The translations under genes were made by a program, and so were the position numbers. This document shows, in pieces, positions 19,656 to 30,767 of a DNA stretch of 64,000 bases. The notes below the pieces were generated by a model. That model made no database searches and was not told the DNA's origin. It saw nothing but the letters and a program-made list of their open reading frames with translations. This DNA is from Pictodentalium vernedei (lineage: Eukaryota; Mollusca; Scaphopoda; Dentaliida; Dentaliidae). How positions within the stretch are numbered: the stretch's first letter is position 1; the number at the start of each line of letters is the position of its first letter. Location: positions 181,438,596 through 181,502,595 of the forward strand of contig CM062288.1 of NCBI GenBank assembly GCA_031216915.1, in the 5' to 3' direction.

Positions 19656-21047
19656 CAACTCGCCACTGGGTCAACTCGCCACCGGGTCAATTCGCCACCG
19701 GGTCAAGTCGCCACGGGTCAACTCGCCACGTATCAACTCGCCACCAAAAAAAAAAAAAAAATAATACAAGGTAGGTTTCTGACACAACATGAGTTTATTC
19801 ATTATCCAAAACATATAACAAAACGTAACATTTAGCACATGAAAAAATACTTTTATACATTAAGCACCTTATCGGATTTTTTCAATAATTGGTCAAATAT
19901 TTTACACTTTGAGCACTGTAAGTATTGGTCAATTGATACAACCTATTGGCGGGCCCAGATATTTGTACTCGGTGCTCAAAGTATGAAATATTCGTCCAAT
20001 ATTTGAAAAAATGGAAACAAACGATGGTAATCAACAATAAGATAACGAGTATCAAACGTAACATTGAGCACCTGAAAAATATATTACACATTGACAGGGT
20101 TCCCACTGATATCAGGTAATCAAATTCAAGCACTATTTAAGAACCTTTCAGGGACATTCATCTGAGGTTACCACCCCATGAACATCAAAGAATTCCAGCC
20201 ACGAGGACCTGATTCCTGGAAAACCCTAGAAGAATTTCAGCCCCGAGGACCTAAAAAATAATTCGCCTCTTGAGTGCAGTAAGGTGCCATCTGCAATGCT
20301 ATATCATTGCAGATGGCACCTTATTGCACTCATGGGACAATACGGAAATCAAAGAGATGCTGTTCCAGACTAATTTTGTTCCATCTCATATGACAGGTTA
20401 TCATGACTTCTAGTCTCAGGAGTAGTTAGGATAACTGAATTTAAGAACTCTTCAAGATGGTGTTGGAAAAAAGTGAAATTAATTAATTAAATTACCGATG
20501 GGATAATTAGCGCTGTGAATATTTGTTTTGTTTTTTTACTATAAAATTTGAAGAATACCATTAATATATGCTCACCTTGTTCAAAACTAAGAAAAACCTC
20601 CCAACCACTGCGTCTTGTATCTTGTTAACAATGGCTTCAAGAACTCCAATATAATCTGTCTTTCGGCGTCTTGACATGTGATTACTTGTGCGTGATTTTA
20701 GTGATTTAACTGCTTAGGTTTATGGTTTTGTCAGAACAATATTGCAAACTTTTATGGAGCCGTCATCACCTTTCAGTGCCAGCTGATTCGACAATCTGTG
20801 CAATCAAAACAAACCCAAAAATATCTTCCATTTTTCATTTTCATAGAAACTCATTCTCTGACGGTCACGGATTGAAAAGTAAGTACAAATAACCGATTAT
20901 TTTTTGAAAACAATCTTGAAAAATCTGTTAAAAAACTTTTCGAAAGTGAGTCAACTCGGCACCAAAAAGTGAGTTAACTCGCCACTAACTGGTGGCGACT
21001 TGGCCCACAAAAAGTACTGGTGGCGAGTTGACCCAGTGGCGAGTTGA
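19655..21047. mobile_element. Element with TIRs made of tandem GGGTCAACTCGCCAC units
   Basis: The left end has about six 16-17-bp units of the form AACTCGCCACYGGGTC (19,656-19,748). The right end has about four in inverse (20,945-21,047). The outermost 27 bases are perfect inverted repeats. Internally there is no transposase; a 27-bp hairpin sits at 20,272-20,331. The element lies cleanly within a LINE copy, whose parts flank it at 19,600-19,655 and 21,060-21,345, which confirms that it moves as a unit. I do not know a named family with this end structure. Confidence 0.75.
20272..20331. repeat. 27-bp hairpin with 6-base loop
   Basis: GAGTGCAGTAAGGTGCCATC... (20,272-20,298) pairs with 20,305-20,331 throughout, with one G-U pair and a CTATAT loop. 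It lies within the tandem-end element. As RNA it would be a stable, short-looped hairpin. Confidence 0.75.
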
Positions 21048-21059
21048 CACGTACCCATA

Positions 21060-21345
21060 TTATTCTGTTAGACTGGTATTCTGGACGTTCTAATGAAAAG
21101 TGTTCCAGGGTCTCCACTTCGCCAAAATTACACATCTGGCACTTCTTTTCATTATCTTTTCCAGTTTTCCCCTTAAGCTCCAGCGACCTCATCTTGAACA
21201 ACAGTGATCCACCAAGGGTGCCATCAAGGTTCTCTTCAAAACCTGGAGCCTCTTTATCATGCAGGCCACCCAAAGACCTCTTTGTTTTGAACCCATCTCG
21301 CCAATTCAGGTTACAACCCACCGTGACTCTTTCTCTGACGATTTT
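21060..21345 (-). mobile_element. LINE C-terminal fragment
   Basis: The minus strand reads a long open piece (to 20,974) with GCNLNWRDG, GGSLLFKMRS, CQMCNFGEVETLEHF and PEYQS, the LINE C-terminal zinc-knuckle region also seen at 6,790. The final Cys of the CxxC-H-C set is Arg here. The LINE sequence stops at about 21,060, where the tandem-end element begins, and resumes at 19,655. Confidence 0.65.
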
Positions 21346-22030
21346 TTATACCCTGGTTTGATTAATCATGATTAAAGTTATTTGCAGAATATGAAAACCC
21401 TTTGGTTGTTTCAACATCATCTCTGTATTTTTATAATTTCCGTGATGCCCAGAGACGCTTGGGTTGTTGTTATAACAAACTCCTGAATTAACAGTTCGTA
21501 TGTCACAGTTCATGTAATTAAACACGAAATGTTTTCGAAATTTTAATTTTTCAAAATTTGTCGTCCCCGTATTTTGTCTCATCGGAAAAATGCCCTACGA
21601 TAGTGTCTTTCAGCATAATGTCATGAAACCGATGATTTGTGATGGGACCAAAGTACTTACATAAAAAGCGTCGTGGCGAAAAGAAAAAGGGACGCCTGAA
21701 AACTGTTGAATGTGTTACCGTCGTATTTTCATTTACAAGCATGTCCATATCCATTTAGTCAAAACAACCTATTGCCAGAATGACTTTCGATTTCTGCTTC
21801 TATTTGGCAATGTGGTGAAAGTGTGTTGTCGTTTTGAGAAGTGATAAGAATTGTTTATCTGGGGAATACATTAATGATCATTAACTCTCTCAAATATGAG
21901 CCTTCAAATGAACTAAAAACTTATACCAGGTACTTTTAATTCTGATAGAGAACAATCGAAGTCAGTTGTCGAAACTGCTAGAAAGAATCACCACAAAAGA
22001 GTGGCTCTGAAAAGCCTCCGTTATCCCGCG
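21346..22030. other. No gene seen
   Basis: AT-rich DNA with two overlapping minus ORFs of under 80 codons and no motif I recognise. Confidence 0.35.
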
Positions 22031-22035
22031 AAATT

Positions 22036-22106
22036 CTAGTTCAGCGATCTGAACGTAGTGGCTACCATGTAGAGGGGTAGCCACTACGTTCAGGTCGCTG
22101 AACTAG
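22036..22106. repeat. 31-bp hairpin with 9-base loop
   Basis: Arms 22,036-22,066 and 22,076-22,106 (CTAGTTCAGCGAYCTGAACG...) pair fully apart from one G-U. Only one copy is seen in this window. Confidence 0.75.
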
Positions 22107-22195
22107 TGAAATTCCAGTATTCCCAGATGTATATCCTGTCACAAAACCATTATTTTATATAAAAAGATAAACAGTTTGTATGAATACCAGTGAAT

Positions 22196-23026
22196 TCGGG
22201 TCCATGTAGATTCGGCCCCGGGCCGATAGGTGGGAAGATTCGGTAAACATGAAGAATAGCGGACCCAACAAATTATGCAAAAAATACCAGCTTTTCCCAA
22301 CTTTTCATGATTTCCCTACATTCTTTAGTGTTTTTTCTTCACATATGTACCAAAAACCCTGAGTTTTTAATACATTCATACATTATTTACTAAGTTTTTC
22401 CTTCCCTAAGAGAGGCACGGAAAAGTCATCTGATCGTGTTTATCAACAGCGACGTTCTTTCAATGGAAACTGTCAAAGATGTGACGTCACGGTGGGCGTC
22501 TCCTCCCATTTGTGGAGAATTCAGTATCACATCAGTTCAGAAAATGGCATCGTGTTCAACAGATTAGGGTCAGTGTAGGAAGGGTTCAGGTTAGCTAACC
22601 CGAACCCTTGCTAGACTGACCCTAACCCGTCGAGCGGGGTGCTATTTATTACATAACTTACCTTAATAATGAAAAAAGTGAAAAAAAGCACTGTACTTAC
22701 CGACTTCTCCTTGTGGTACCAGTGCAGAACAAGTGCGCTTCAAAATTGAACACACACTTTCGATAGAAAAGATGGTTGACGTGCAAGTTGAATTGCTTCG
22801 TCTCGGAAGTTAAAAACTAGTAAAAACAAGCTAAAAAGTGATTTTTATTCCCCCAAATTTATGAATATGTAAAGAAAAAACACTAAAGAATGTAGGGAAA
22901 CCATGAAATGTTGGGAAAAGTTGGTAATTTTTGTATAATTTGTTGGGTCTGCTATTCTTCATGTTTACCGAAAATTCGGCCCTTCCAGAGGCCGAATCTT
23001 CCCGACTTTTGAGGCCGAATCTTCCC
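22196..23026. mobile_element. Non-autonomous TIR element with GGCCGAATCTTCCC ends
   Basis: The outer part has units of GGCCGAATCTTCCC form (two direct units at the right, two diverged inverse units at the left). Inside lies an inverted repeat of about 110 bp on each side (TAAACATGAAGAATAGCRGAC, AACAAATTAT, CCTACATTCTTTAGTG). The centre holds a second inverted repeat of about 32-bp arms (22,562-22,630; AGGGTCAGTGTAGGAAGGGTT). No ORF. Confidence 0.7.
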
Positions 23027-23029
23027 GGT

Positions 23030-24090
23030 TTTTTTTTTCAGATTTGATGACGTTTATTTTTTATGTTATTTTATTTATTCTTCATTTATTATGAAAAAAT
23101 CGACTCACCTTTACAGAAACGAAAATAAACACATCCAAAAAAAATAAATTCCTTTTTATTCATGAAAGTAAATTCCAACACATCAGAAAAAAATAAATTC
23201 CTATTTGTTCAAGAAAGTACATTCTTACACCTCAGATAACTTAAGACACGGTGTGTAGTGGAAGAGAGACACTGACTAAAAGTTTCTAGTCACACTGATA
23301 ATTGAATTATAGCTCGGGTGGAATTTCCTCTCTGCGAGTGATTTAGTGATAATACACTCTCCACGTACTGTACACACCTTGAATGCTAATAAGTATATAT
23401 TTTTTTGCCGATTTTAAGATAATAAAATGAAAAAAAAACAAAACATTTAGAGACATTCAGAAAATAAAAATGGTTACGAATTGACCCGACTGTTGGTTAC
23501 GAATCGATCTGAGTACGAATTAACTTGGTTACGAATTGACTCCGCTTTGGCTTGATTACGGATTGACCCGCACCCCCTCCGCCCTAACCCGAATCGATTC
23601 TCTGATTCTTGTTGAACTATTCCCCTGCATCTCAACGTCTCAAACTGACACATGCTATACTATAACACATAATTATCTTAGACTTTGACTAAAAGAAATT
23701 GAAACATTAGCTTACCTTAAAAGTTGCATCCATGTACCACATATACGTTCAGTTGCTCATGCGATGCAAAGATAAAATGGCGATTCTCATCAACTCTGAG
23801 ATCAGCTTTCAAAAAATCATTCAGAACATGATTATCATTCATCTCAAAGTCCAAGTCCTGTGGTTCTTTAGGTCTCGATGACTGCCGTAAATAATTAGCA
23901 TTCCTAGCGAGATATGAAGGATTGGGTAGAGATTCGCAAGGCTGGTCTCTGAGTTCATTAGATAAAACCTGGAAAAAAATGAGATAACATTTTATGTCTG
24001 AATGCGTGATTATTTAACAAATTAGTGATCAAATAAAACATCTGGTAACACTTTTTTACTTTATCTTTCAAGTTCCTTTTATATCTTATA
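23030..24090. other. AT-rich stretch with GGTTACGAATTGACCC units
   Basis: Bases 23,470-23,575 hold four tandem units of the form GGTTACGAATTGACCC, the reverse of GGGTCAATTCGTAACC, so this looks like one end of an element whose other end I could not find. Near 23,140-23,225 a 60-bp segment (AATAAATTCCT...) is repeated twice. No gene seen. Confidence 0.45.
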
Positions 24091-24102
24091 TTTTATATTT
24101 TT

Positions 24103-25879
24103 AGCTCAACTTTGGCTAAGCCAAATTTGAGCTTATGCCATGGCCTGTTGTCTGTCTGGCTGCCTGTCCGTCAACAATTCAATACGGCTTGGGCTGAAGG
24201 CCGTATTTATGAACCGATCTTTACGAAACTTCTTGGGTACCTTTGTTATGACTGTGGGACGAGAACGAGTGTTTTGGGGTCCGATGCGAAATTCAGGTTG
24301 GCCGCTGGTGGCCATTTTGTACAGACTTAGGTGAAATCAGATTTTTGCACAAAACTTCCATATGAAAGCGCTGATTTGAATAATTTTTTGTATGAATGTT
24401 TAGTACCATGGGATACATCACATATAATACGGGTTTTTTTCTCGTACGTAAATAATGCAAATTAGACTAACTTTGATGTATTTAGTGTTACTTTCAGCAC
24501 TGTGAGTGCAAATGCCAATACGGCTTGGGCTATAGGCCGTATTTATAAACCGATCTTTACGAAACTTCTTGGGTACCTTTGGTACCACCGTGGGACGAGA
24601 ACGAGTGTTTTTGGGTCTGGTCCGAAATTCAAGATGGCTGATGGCAGCCATTTTGTACAAAATTTGGTGCAATCAGATTTTTGCACAGAACTTCCATACG
24701 AAAGCACTGATTTGAAAATTTTTGTGTGTGAATGCTTAGTACCATGGGATACATCACATATAATACAGGTTTTTTTCTCGTGCAGAAATTATGCAAATTA
24801 GATGAACTTTGATTTTTTCAGTGCTACTTACACACAGTAAGTACACATATCAATACGCCTCGGGCTAGATGCTGTATTTATCAACTGATCTTCACGAAAC
24901 TTCTTCGGTACCTCTGTTATCACCTTGGGATGAGAATGAGTGTTTCTGAGTGCGGTCCAAAGTTCAAGATGGCTGCCAGTGGCCATTTTGTACAGAAATT
25001 AGGTCTAATCAGTTTTTTGTACACAACTTCTATACGACTCAGACTAGAGGCCGTATTTATGAAACGATCTTTACGAAACTTCTTGGGTACCTTTGTTATC
25101 ACCGTGGGATGAGAACGAGTGTTTTTAGGTGTGGTCCGAAATTCAAGATGGCCACCAGCAGCCATTTTGTACCAAAATTAGTGCAATCAGTCTTTTGTAC
25201 AGAACTTCTGTATGAAAGTTCTGATTTGAATAAATTTTTGTATGAATGTTTAGTAAAATGGAATACATCACATACAGTACAGGTTTTTTTCTCATGCAGA
25301 AATTATGCAAATTAGATGAATTTTGATTTATTTAGTGCTACTTATACACTGTAAGTGCACATGTCAATACGACTCGGGCTAGAGGCTGTATTTATCAACC
25401 GATCTTCACGAAACTTCTTGGGTGCCTTTGTTATCACCATGGGACGAGAACGAGTGTTTCTGAGTGCGGTCCAAAATTCAAGATGGCTGCCAGTGGCCAT
25501 TTTGTACCGAAATTAGGTCCAGTCAGTTTTTTGTCACAACTTCTATACAGCTCGTATTTATGAACTGATCTTCATGAAACTTCTTGGATACCTTTGTTTT
25601 CACCTTGGGACAGGAACGAGTGTGTTTTGGGGTGCCTTTGTTATCACTGTGCTATGAGAACAAATATTTTGGGGTTCAGTCAGACCCACTCTGGGACTCT
25701 AAAGATTTCTTTTCTAGTTTAGCATCTGACTGTCACCCACCTTTACAATACTTTACCTATACATTTATGTACGGACCGTTACAATACTTTGTATGTACCT
25801 TTGTTATCAGGTCATTACCTAGATGTTTGTCATTACTGCGTCACATACTATACATGTACATGTCTTGACAAGTTGAGCT
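24103..25879. mobile_element. Satellite-bearing element with 335-bp monomers
   Basis: The ends are inverted: AGCTCAACTT at 24,103 and AAGTTGAGCT at 25,870-25,879. A hairpin (AGCTCAACTTTGGCT/AAGCCAAATTTGAGCT) sits at the left end, followed by GTCTGTCTGGCTGCCTGTCC. The monomer mark (AATACGGCTTGGGCT and variants) falls at about 24,180, 24,517, 24,851, 25,031, 25,366 and 25,547, giving spacings of 337, 334, 180, 335 and 181. Monomers hold ACGAAACTTCTTGGGTACC and AAGATGGCYGCC. Short ORFs are periodic by-products of the repeat, not genes. Confidence 0.75.
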
Positions 25880-26332
25880 ACAGTGTCTTTGACACTTTCA
25901 TTTATCATGCCTTCCACTTTCGTGTTAAACTCCTATTGAATTTGATCGAAAAAAGAGAGAAGAAATTCACTGAATTTACCAACTTCACTATTGATAAGTA
26001 GAAAACAAGAATGACTTCATTCACTATTGATTGAGCTGATCTGAAGACTTCTTCCTTTGCTTTCTGTTTAATATTTGTGGAAATTTTTGCAGCTATTTTA
26101 TTTCCAACACTGATGGGGTGGTTATGACTGACTGGACCAGGAATGTAATTATTGCCCAACTTGCTTCACTGTTGCTTTGCAGTCAAGTTGAGTCAACTGT
26201 TATATTACACACAGAACAATGAAAAAAAGAGAAAGGCGTTTTGTAAGAAATATGAAAAAAAGATTGTTCCAAAGAATCATAATTGAATATTTTTTATTCA
26301 TTATTGATAGGAAAATTTTATATTGTAAGTTT
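25880..26332. other. No gene seen
   Basis: AT-rich spacer between the satellite element and a palindromic MITE; overlapping short ORFs on both strands lack recognisable motifs. Confidence 0.35.
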
Positions 26333-26546
26333 AACCCTTTACCTAACGAATTGCCCACATCCGCCCACGTAATATGCAAATTGAGCAGTTGAAAAAATTA
26401 AATTTTTCAAAATATTTCAACAAAACCATATCATGTGACCCCTCATTGGAACGAGCTCAATGAGCTCAATGGTTTTGTTGAAAAATTTAAAAAAATTATA
26501 TTTAAAATAATAAAATTTTGATATCGTCTGTGTTGGGTAAAGGGTT
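26333..26546. repeat. Palindromic MITE, subfamily 1
   Basis: Ends AACCCTTTACCTAACGAAT and GTTGGGTAAAGGGTT enclose arms with AACAAAACCATATCATGTG. The centre is partly lost (GAACGAGCTCAATGAGCTC). It lies just downstream of the FLYWCH exon trace on the minus strand. Confidence 0.7.
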
Positions 26547-26706
26547 AAATCTACCAAAATCTATCAATATCCACCAAATGCTGAAAACTGCCCTTCTTGG
26601 AAAATGTAGAATATAATTTTGTCACGGCTAGTGCTCGCCTGCCAATATACATCTACAGTCGCTCCCCGAAATTGATTCTTGATGTATAATAATAATAATA
26701 ACTTAC

Positions 26707-27258
26707 TGATCTTTCGCTTTATGGTGTATGAATGCCCCATATCATCAAACAACTTGTCGCCGCCTCTTTTTGATGAATTTCTTACTATCTCAAATGGTTG
26801 TCTGTCGGTTGAGGTGCTTCTTTCTAGTGGTACGGGTCGATTAATGAAGATTTGTCGATGTTCTGTGGAACTGCAAACGATGGCATAGCAGCCGAATCAG
26901 AAGTGATGATGCTTGTTTCTACTGCAAAGTTACCAAGGTCGTTACTTGAAGTTTCTTGTTGAACTGACGAAAGTCTTGTGCTTTCTAGTCTTGAACCAGT
27001 TGAGACAATGCTGGCTTGTATTTGGGCATTTTCCCCATCTATTGAAATGTCTTGCTGAACCGTCGACGTACCATTTCTACAGGTTTCACACACCCAGTTG
27101 ATTGACTGATTACCTTTAACAGCCTTTCGGTAGTCGGCCCTAGAAATCCCAGTATCGCAAGTACGATGCTGCCATCTATTGCATGCTGGACATTGCAACC
27201 CTTCCTGTCGAGGACGAACTTCTGAATTACATTTGAGACAACTATTGTTAGCATCCAT
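26707..27258 (-). pseudogene. PHD finger plus FLYWCH half (MULE-type gene family)
   Basis: From ATG 27,258 (CATCATGGATG), residues 7-60 form a C4HC3 PHD finger: C7-C10, C23-C26, H31-C34 and C57-C60, with Trp two residues before the last pair (NWVC). A low-complexity Ser/Thr linker runs to a stop at 26,824. From about 26,870 another minus frame continues with PLERSTSTDRQPFEIV, SKRGGDKL and GHSYTIKRK, the front half of a FLYWCH zinc finger, then a good splice donor (GTAAGT at 26,706). The frame change means either a lesion or a missed small intron. A possible FLYWCH remainder (VYWQASTSRDKI) is near 26,640. PHD-like plus FLYWCH architectures occur in large families of invertebrate MULE-transposase-derived genes. 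No MULE domain is visible, so this is a 5' fragment or an exon set truncated by later insertions. DNA-binding is inferred. Confidence 0.6.
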
Positions 27259-28060
27259 GATGGAAATGATGACAATGATGAATGAAAGGTTTTAGCACGC
27301 CGAAGGCGCGCAGGGACGATGTGGGATTTACAAATCCCTTGTGACCCGGTTAGCCTTATTTTATTTCACTTGGATCTTGGATCACACAGGCGTAGCTTTC
27401 CTATTGTCTCAAATGAGGTCTGAAGGGGTATGCACGCGGTGATGACAATGGCATATCTTTTCCTGGTTTTATACTTTTCAAACAGCATACATATTGTTTT
27501 GATTTTGTGAACTAAAGCTCAAACACTGTCATGTGAATAGCAGTTTTCGTTTTGACTAGTCTAGATCAAAAACGAAAATAGTGCTAAAACAACACAATAA
27601 CATAAAGTTATGACACCCTCTGATGAGCTATGATCACTTAATGATTTGTTAAGAAAGTACAAACACTGTCATGTGTGAATAGCGGTTTTTGTTTTGCACA
27701 GTGTAGATCAAAAACGAAAATAGTGCTAAAACAACACAATAACATGAAGTCATGACACCCTCTGATGAGCTATGATCGCTTAACGATTTGCCTGCAACAC
27801 AGCGAATTTTGTTCACTTTTCAAGCACTAAAACAACCTAATTGAAAGTTCACTCAAAGATTGCAGTAACCACATAGAAGCCATATCATTTTTGTTTAAGA
27901 TCATTAAATAATAGGACGTACAGTGTATTTGTGTGGAACTTGTTCGAAATTTTTTGAAGGATTTTAAAGGACCTCTTATATTTATGGAATGTTTCTAGGT
28001 ATTTTTTGAATTACCCCAAACCGTGAGTACACCTACTTTCTTGAACTTAAAATGAAAAAT
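27259..28060. repeat. Spacer with a 145-bp tandem duplication
   Basis: A segment with AAACACTGTCATGTG, AGATCAAAAACGAAAATAG and TGACACCCTCTGATGAGC is present twice head to tail (about 27,515-27,650 and 27,660-27,790) at high similarity. The rest is AT-rich with no gene seen. Confidence 0.6.
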
Positions 28061-28064
28061 GCTG

Positions 28065-28305
28065 TAGGTTGAGTGCATTTTGGTGGGCCGAAGTCACTGA
28101 GAACAAAAAGTATTGATCGGGGAGAACTAAACTATGGCTGGAGTGCATTTTGGTGGGCCGAAGTCACCGAGAACAAAAATTATTGATCGGGGGGAACTAA
28201 ACTATGGCTGGGCCGAACTCACTTATGACCGGGTCGAACTCACCAAATGGACGGAAATCACTTGGGCCGAACAGGTGATGGGCCGAACTCACCTGATACC
28301 GTTTG
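28065..28305. repeat. GGGCCGAACTCACC-type tandem repeats
   Basis: Two direct copies of a 73-bp unit (GAGTGCATTTTGGTGGGCCG...) are followed by four 15-20-bp units of the form GGGCCGAACTCACY. This is the terminal grammar of the element at 19,655 with a different sequence. No partner end was found, so it may be a lone terminus. Confidence 0.5.
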
Positions 28306-28429
28306 TATGAGCTTGGCCAATGTTATCAAGTGAAAAAAGAAACTGAGAAATGTGGACTAGTTCTGGGGAGTACATGTCCTACAATTTGAAAGTTCCAAAT
28401 CCAGTTAATTAAATATCTATCATTTCTAG

Positions 28430-29390
28430 ACTTATCTATTATTAATGGGGGCAATGCGTCCCTGTCCATTCAGTTCAGCTAGAAATATTTACGTTGTTAG
28501 TTTAGTATAAACTATAAAGTATAGACCAAAAGAAATGCAGCTTTTAGTGCAATAAAATCATTGATTTGTGTCTTAAATACTTTGGATGCAGTTATTGATG
28601 TGAATTCCAGTCATAGAGTTCCTTATGAAAGATCTCGATATAGCAAGATTTTTTTCCACAATAATGAATGGTGGTTGGGGGTGTACTACCTGTATGGCAC
28701 TCTCTTTTTTATTTCTAAACACTTTGGGGAAAAGGTGGCTCAGTAGGTAGAGGTGCAGGCTGCAAGCCGAGAGGTCCTCGGTTCGAATCCCACCTGCGGC
28801 AACTGCGTTGTGTCCTTGGGCAAGACACTTCATCTCCATTGCCCGCGTGGGGGCACGATGACGCCGTGTACTAAGGCATACTGCACGTCGATGGTACACA
28901 TGTCTTCAACCAATCTAACCCTGTCTGTGCTGCAGTGTGGGGTTACGATGTTGGGGAGCTGGCAGCTGCTCGTCGTTGCTGGGTGGTTCTCTCCGGGTAC
29001 TCCGGCTTCCTCCACCCGTAAAACTGTCACGGTCATGATTAGCCATTGTGCATAAATATGTGACCTTAAACATCAATAAATAAATAAATAAATAAATTGG
29101 GGAAAAAGGTTTTATTAACCACCAACAAATATTTCCATTATCACTTATCTATTATATAAATGGGGACAGTGTCTCCTTATCCATTCAGTTCAGCTAGAAT
29201 TGTTACGTTACTTGAGTATAGATTATAAAGTATAGACCAGATGCAGCTTTTAATGCAACAAAATCACCGACTTGTCTCTTGAATACTTTGAATGCAGTTA
29301 TTGATGTGAATTCCAGTCGTAGAGTTCCTGATGAAAGCCGGATCTGGATATAGCAAGGATTCTTTCACAGTAGTGAATGGTGGTTGGATT
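28430..29390. repeat. Tandem host duplication interrupted by a SINE
   Basis: Unit 1 (about 28,430-28,723, resuming at 29,097) and unit 2 (about 29,145-29,390) are direct copies, sharing CCATTCAGTTCAGCTAG, GCAGTTATTGATGTGAATTC and GAATGGTGGTTGG. Unit 2 breaks off at about 29,390. Matching sequence (GGTTGGGGGTGTAC, then AAACACTTGGGG, then GGTTTTATTAACCAC) resumes at 37,776-37,900 beyond the DIRS element, so some 8.4 kb has been inserted in it. Confidence 0.65.
28734..29096 (+). repeat. SINE with tRNA-derived head
   Basis: Box A (GGTGGCTCAGTAGGTAGAG) and box B (GGTTCGAATCCC) lead the standard body and the tail CATGATTAGCCATTGTGC...CATCAATAAATAAAT. The target duplication TTGGGGAAAA is exact (28,724-28,733 and 29,097-29,106). 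It sits in unit 1 of the tandem duplication, and unit 2 lacks it, so the SINE came after the duplication. Confidence 0.88.
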
Positions 29391-29861
29391 ACAGGACTTT
29401 TCAACCCTGGGGCTGAATCGTCTCACTTTCAAATAATTTTTTCGGAGATATTTATGTTTAGAAAATGTCTTTATATTTAATTAATCGGGTGAATATAGAT
29501 ATGAAATATTAATGTATACCTTTGTAAAAAGCATTTTTTCCTAATCTGTGTTATATTTCTATGAATAAATTTTGGTTGACTTACCAAGTAGTAGGAACGA
29601 TAAAATCTATTTTATAATGGAATAACGAGAATGATAAATCTATCTATAATTTTGCTCCTAATTACACAGGAATACCTTCATAACTGTATGTGCTGTCACT
29701 CTCAAAATTGTTCGCATTCATAAGTTTCCATGAATTTTCACGCTCTCTAGTTCAGTGTCAAGACACATTATCAATAGAGTGTCGTTAAAATGTGATTAAA
29801 ATGCTGTTATTTCCATATTAATCATGATCAATAAAATGTTGTGATTCATGTGATTAAAATG
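29391..29861. other. AT-rich flank with GATTAAAATG repeats
   Basis: GTGATTAAAATG recurs at 29,790, 29,805 and 29,850. A similar 45-bp stretch (ATCAATAAAGTATTG...GATTCATGATTAAAATG) lies right of the DIRS element near 37,590. No gene seen. Confidence 0.4.
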
Positions 29862-30114
29862 TTTCTTCTCAACCTACTCACAATTGTTTACAATTGGCTA
29901 TAACGTAAGTGCAAGCCCTACTTCGGAACTAACTCAAGCTAAGAAACTTTTCCAAACAAGTTGGAAAAGTGATAGAGTGAAAAAGCATGAAAAAGATCGA
30001 AAAAGGGTCGAGCGACACCGGCACTCGACATTACAAATACTCTCTCTGCACACCTCTTGCGTTTACCGAGTGCATGCGCAACAACTGTGACATCAATTCC
30101 TTTTATTTCCGCCA
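29862..30114. repeat. DIRS A left inverted terminal repeat
   Basis: CTCACAATTGTTTACAATTGG and the following 230 bases are the diverged reverse complement of 37,244-37,490. Short ORFs here are shadows. Confidence 0.85.
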
Positions 30115-30767
30115 TTGTGATGGCCGGAAATTTGTGACTCCTGCTATTATTTGCTGTTATCTTCGTGAACAACTTATTTTTTGTATGGTGCTTCTTGTCT
30201 ATTTATGTGCAAGTGGACTGTATCCTTTTCAAGCTCTAAATTGATTATTATTTGATGATATTTATGCTCTTTTTTGCTTGTCTTCTCATACATATTCTTG
30301 CTTTTCCCCCGCGTGTTAATGCGACCATTGTTGTTCGGTTTTCCGTGGGCGGGAAGCTTCATTTCATTGATCATATTGTAGTTATGCCTAAAAGAATTCC
30401 TTGTACCTCTTGTTTGCACGTGAAACATGTAGACGATTCTCATGCTACATGTGTCACTTGCAACAATTGCACACAAGCCCATTCCTGTGGTATTTGTGGG
30501 GTTTGGTCCTCAAAATTCTGGGCAACCGTGAATAAGGTGGTTCTCTCCAGGGCTAGAACCCCTCGTTCTCGGGGTAAGGGTAGCCGTGCCTCTTCAGTCA
30601 TTTCTGGGAGTGCACGTGGTGACTCTGTCACACAGGATGTTGATCGGTCTCTTTCTGTAGCATGTTCCTCTGCAACTTTTGATGGTGCTGGTGCTTTGAT
30701 GTCTGAAGTGGAGACTGTAGACTCTTTGGCTTCGGATGTCACTCTTGAGGCGGCTGTTTTCGTCGAG

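Noticed and set aside
24112-25315. Repeated 60-120-codon ORFs with ERVF, KMAA and FVQ
   Set aside because: Periodic by-products of the 335-bp monomer; each monomer yields the same reading with stops in different places and no selection is visible.
28734-28800. tRNA gene, from box A and box B
   Set aside because: The acceptor stem does not close and the box B is followed by the SINE body, so this is a tRNA-derived promoter and not a tRNA.
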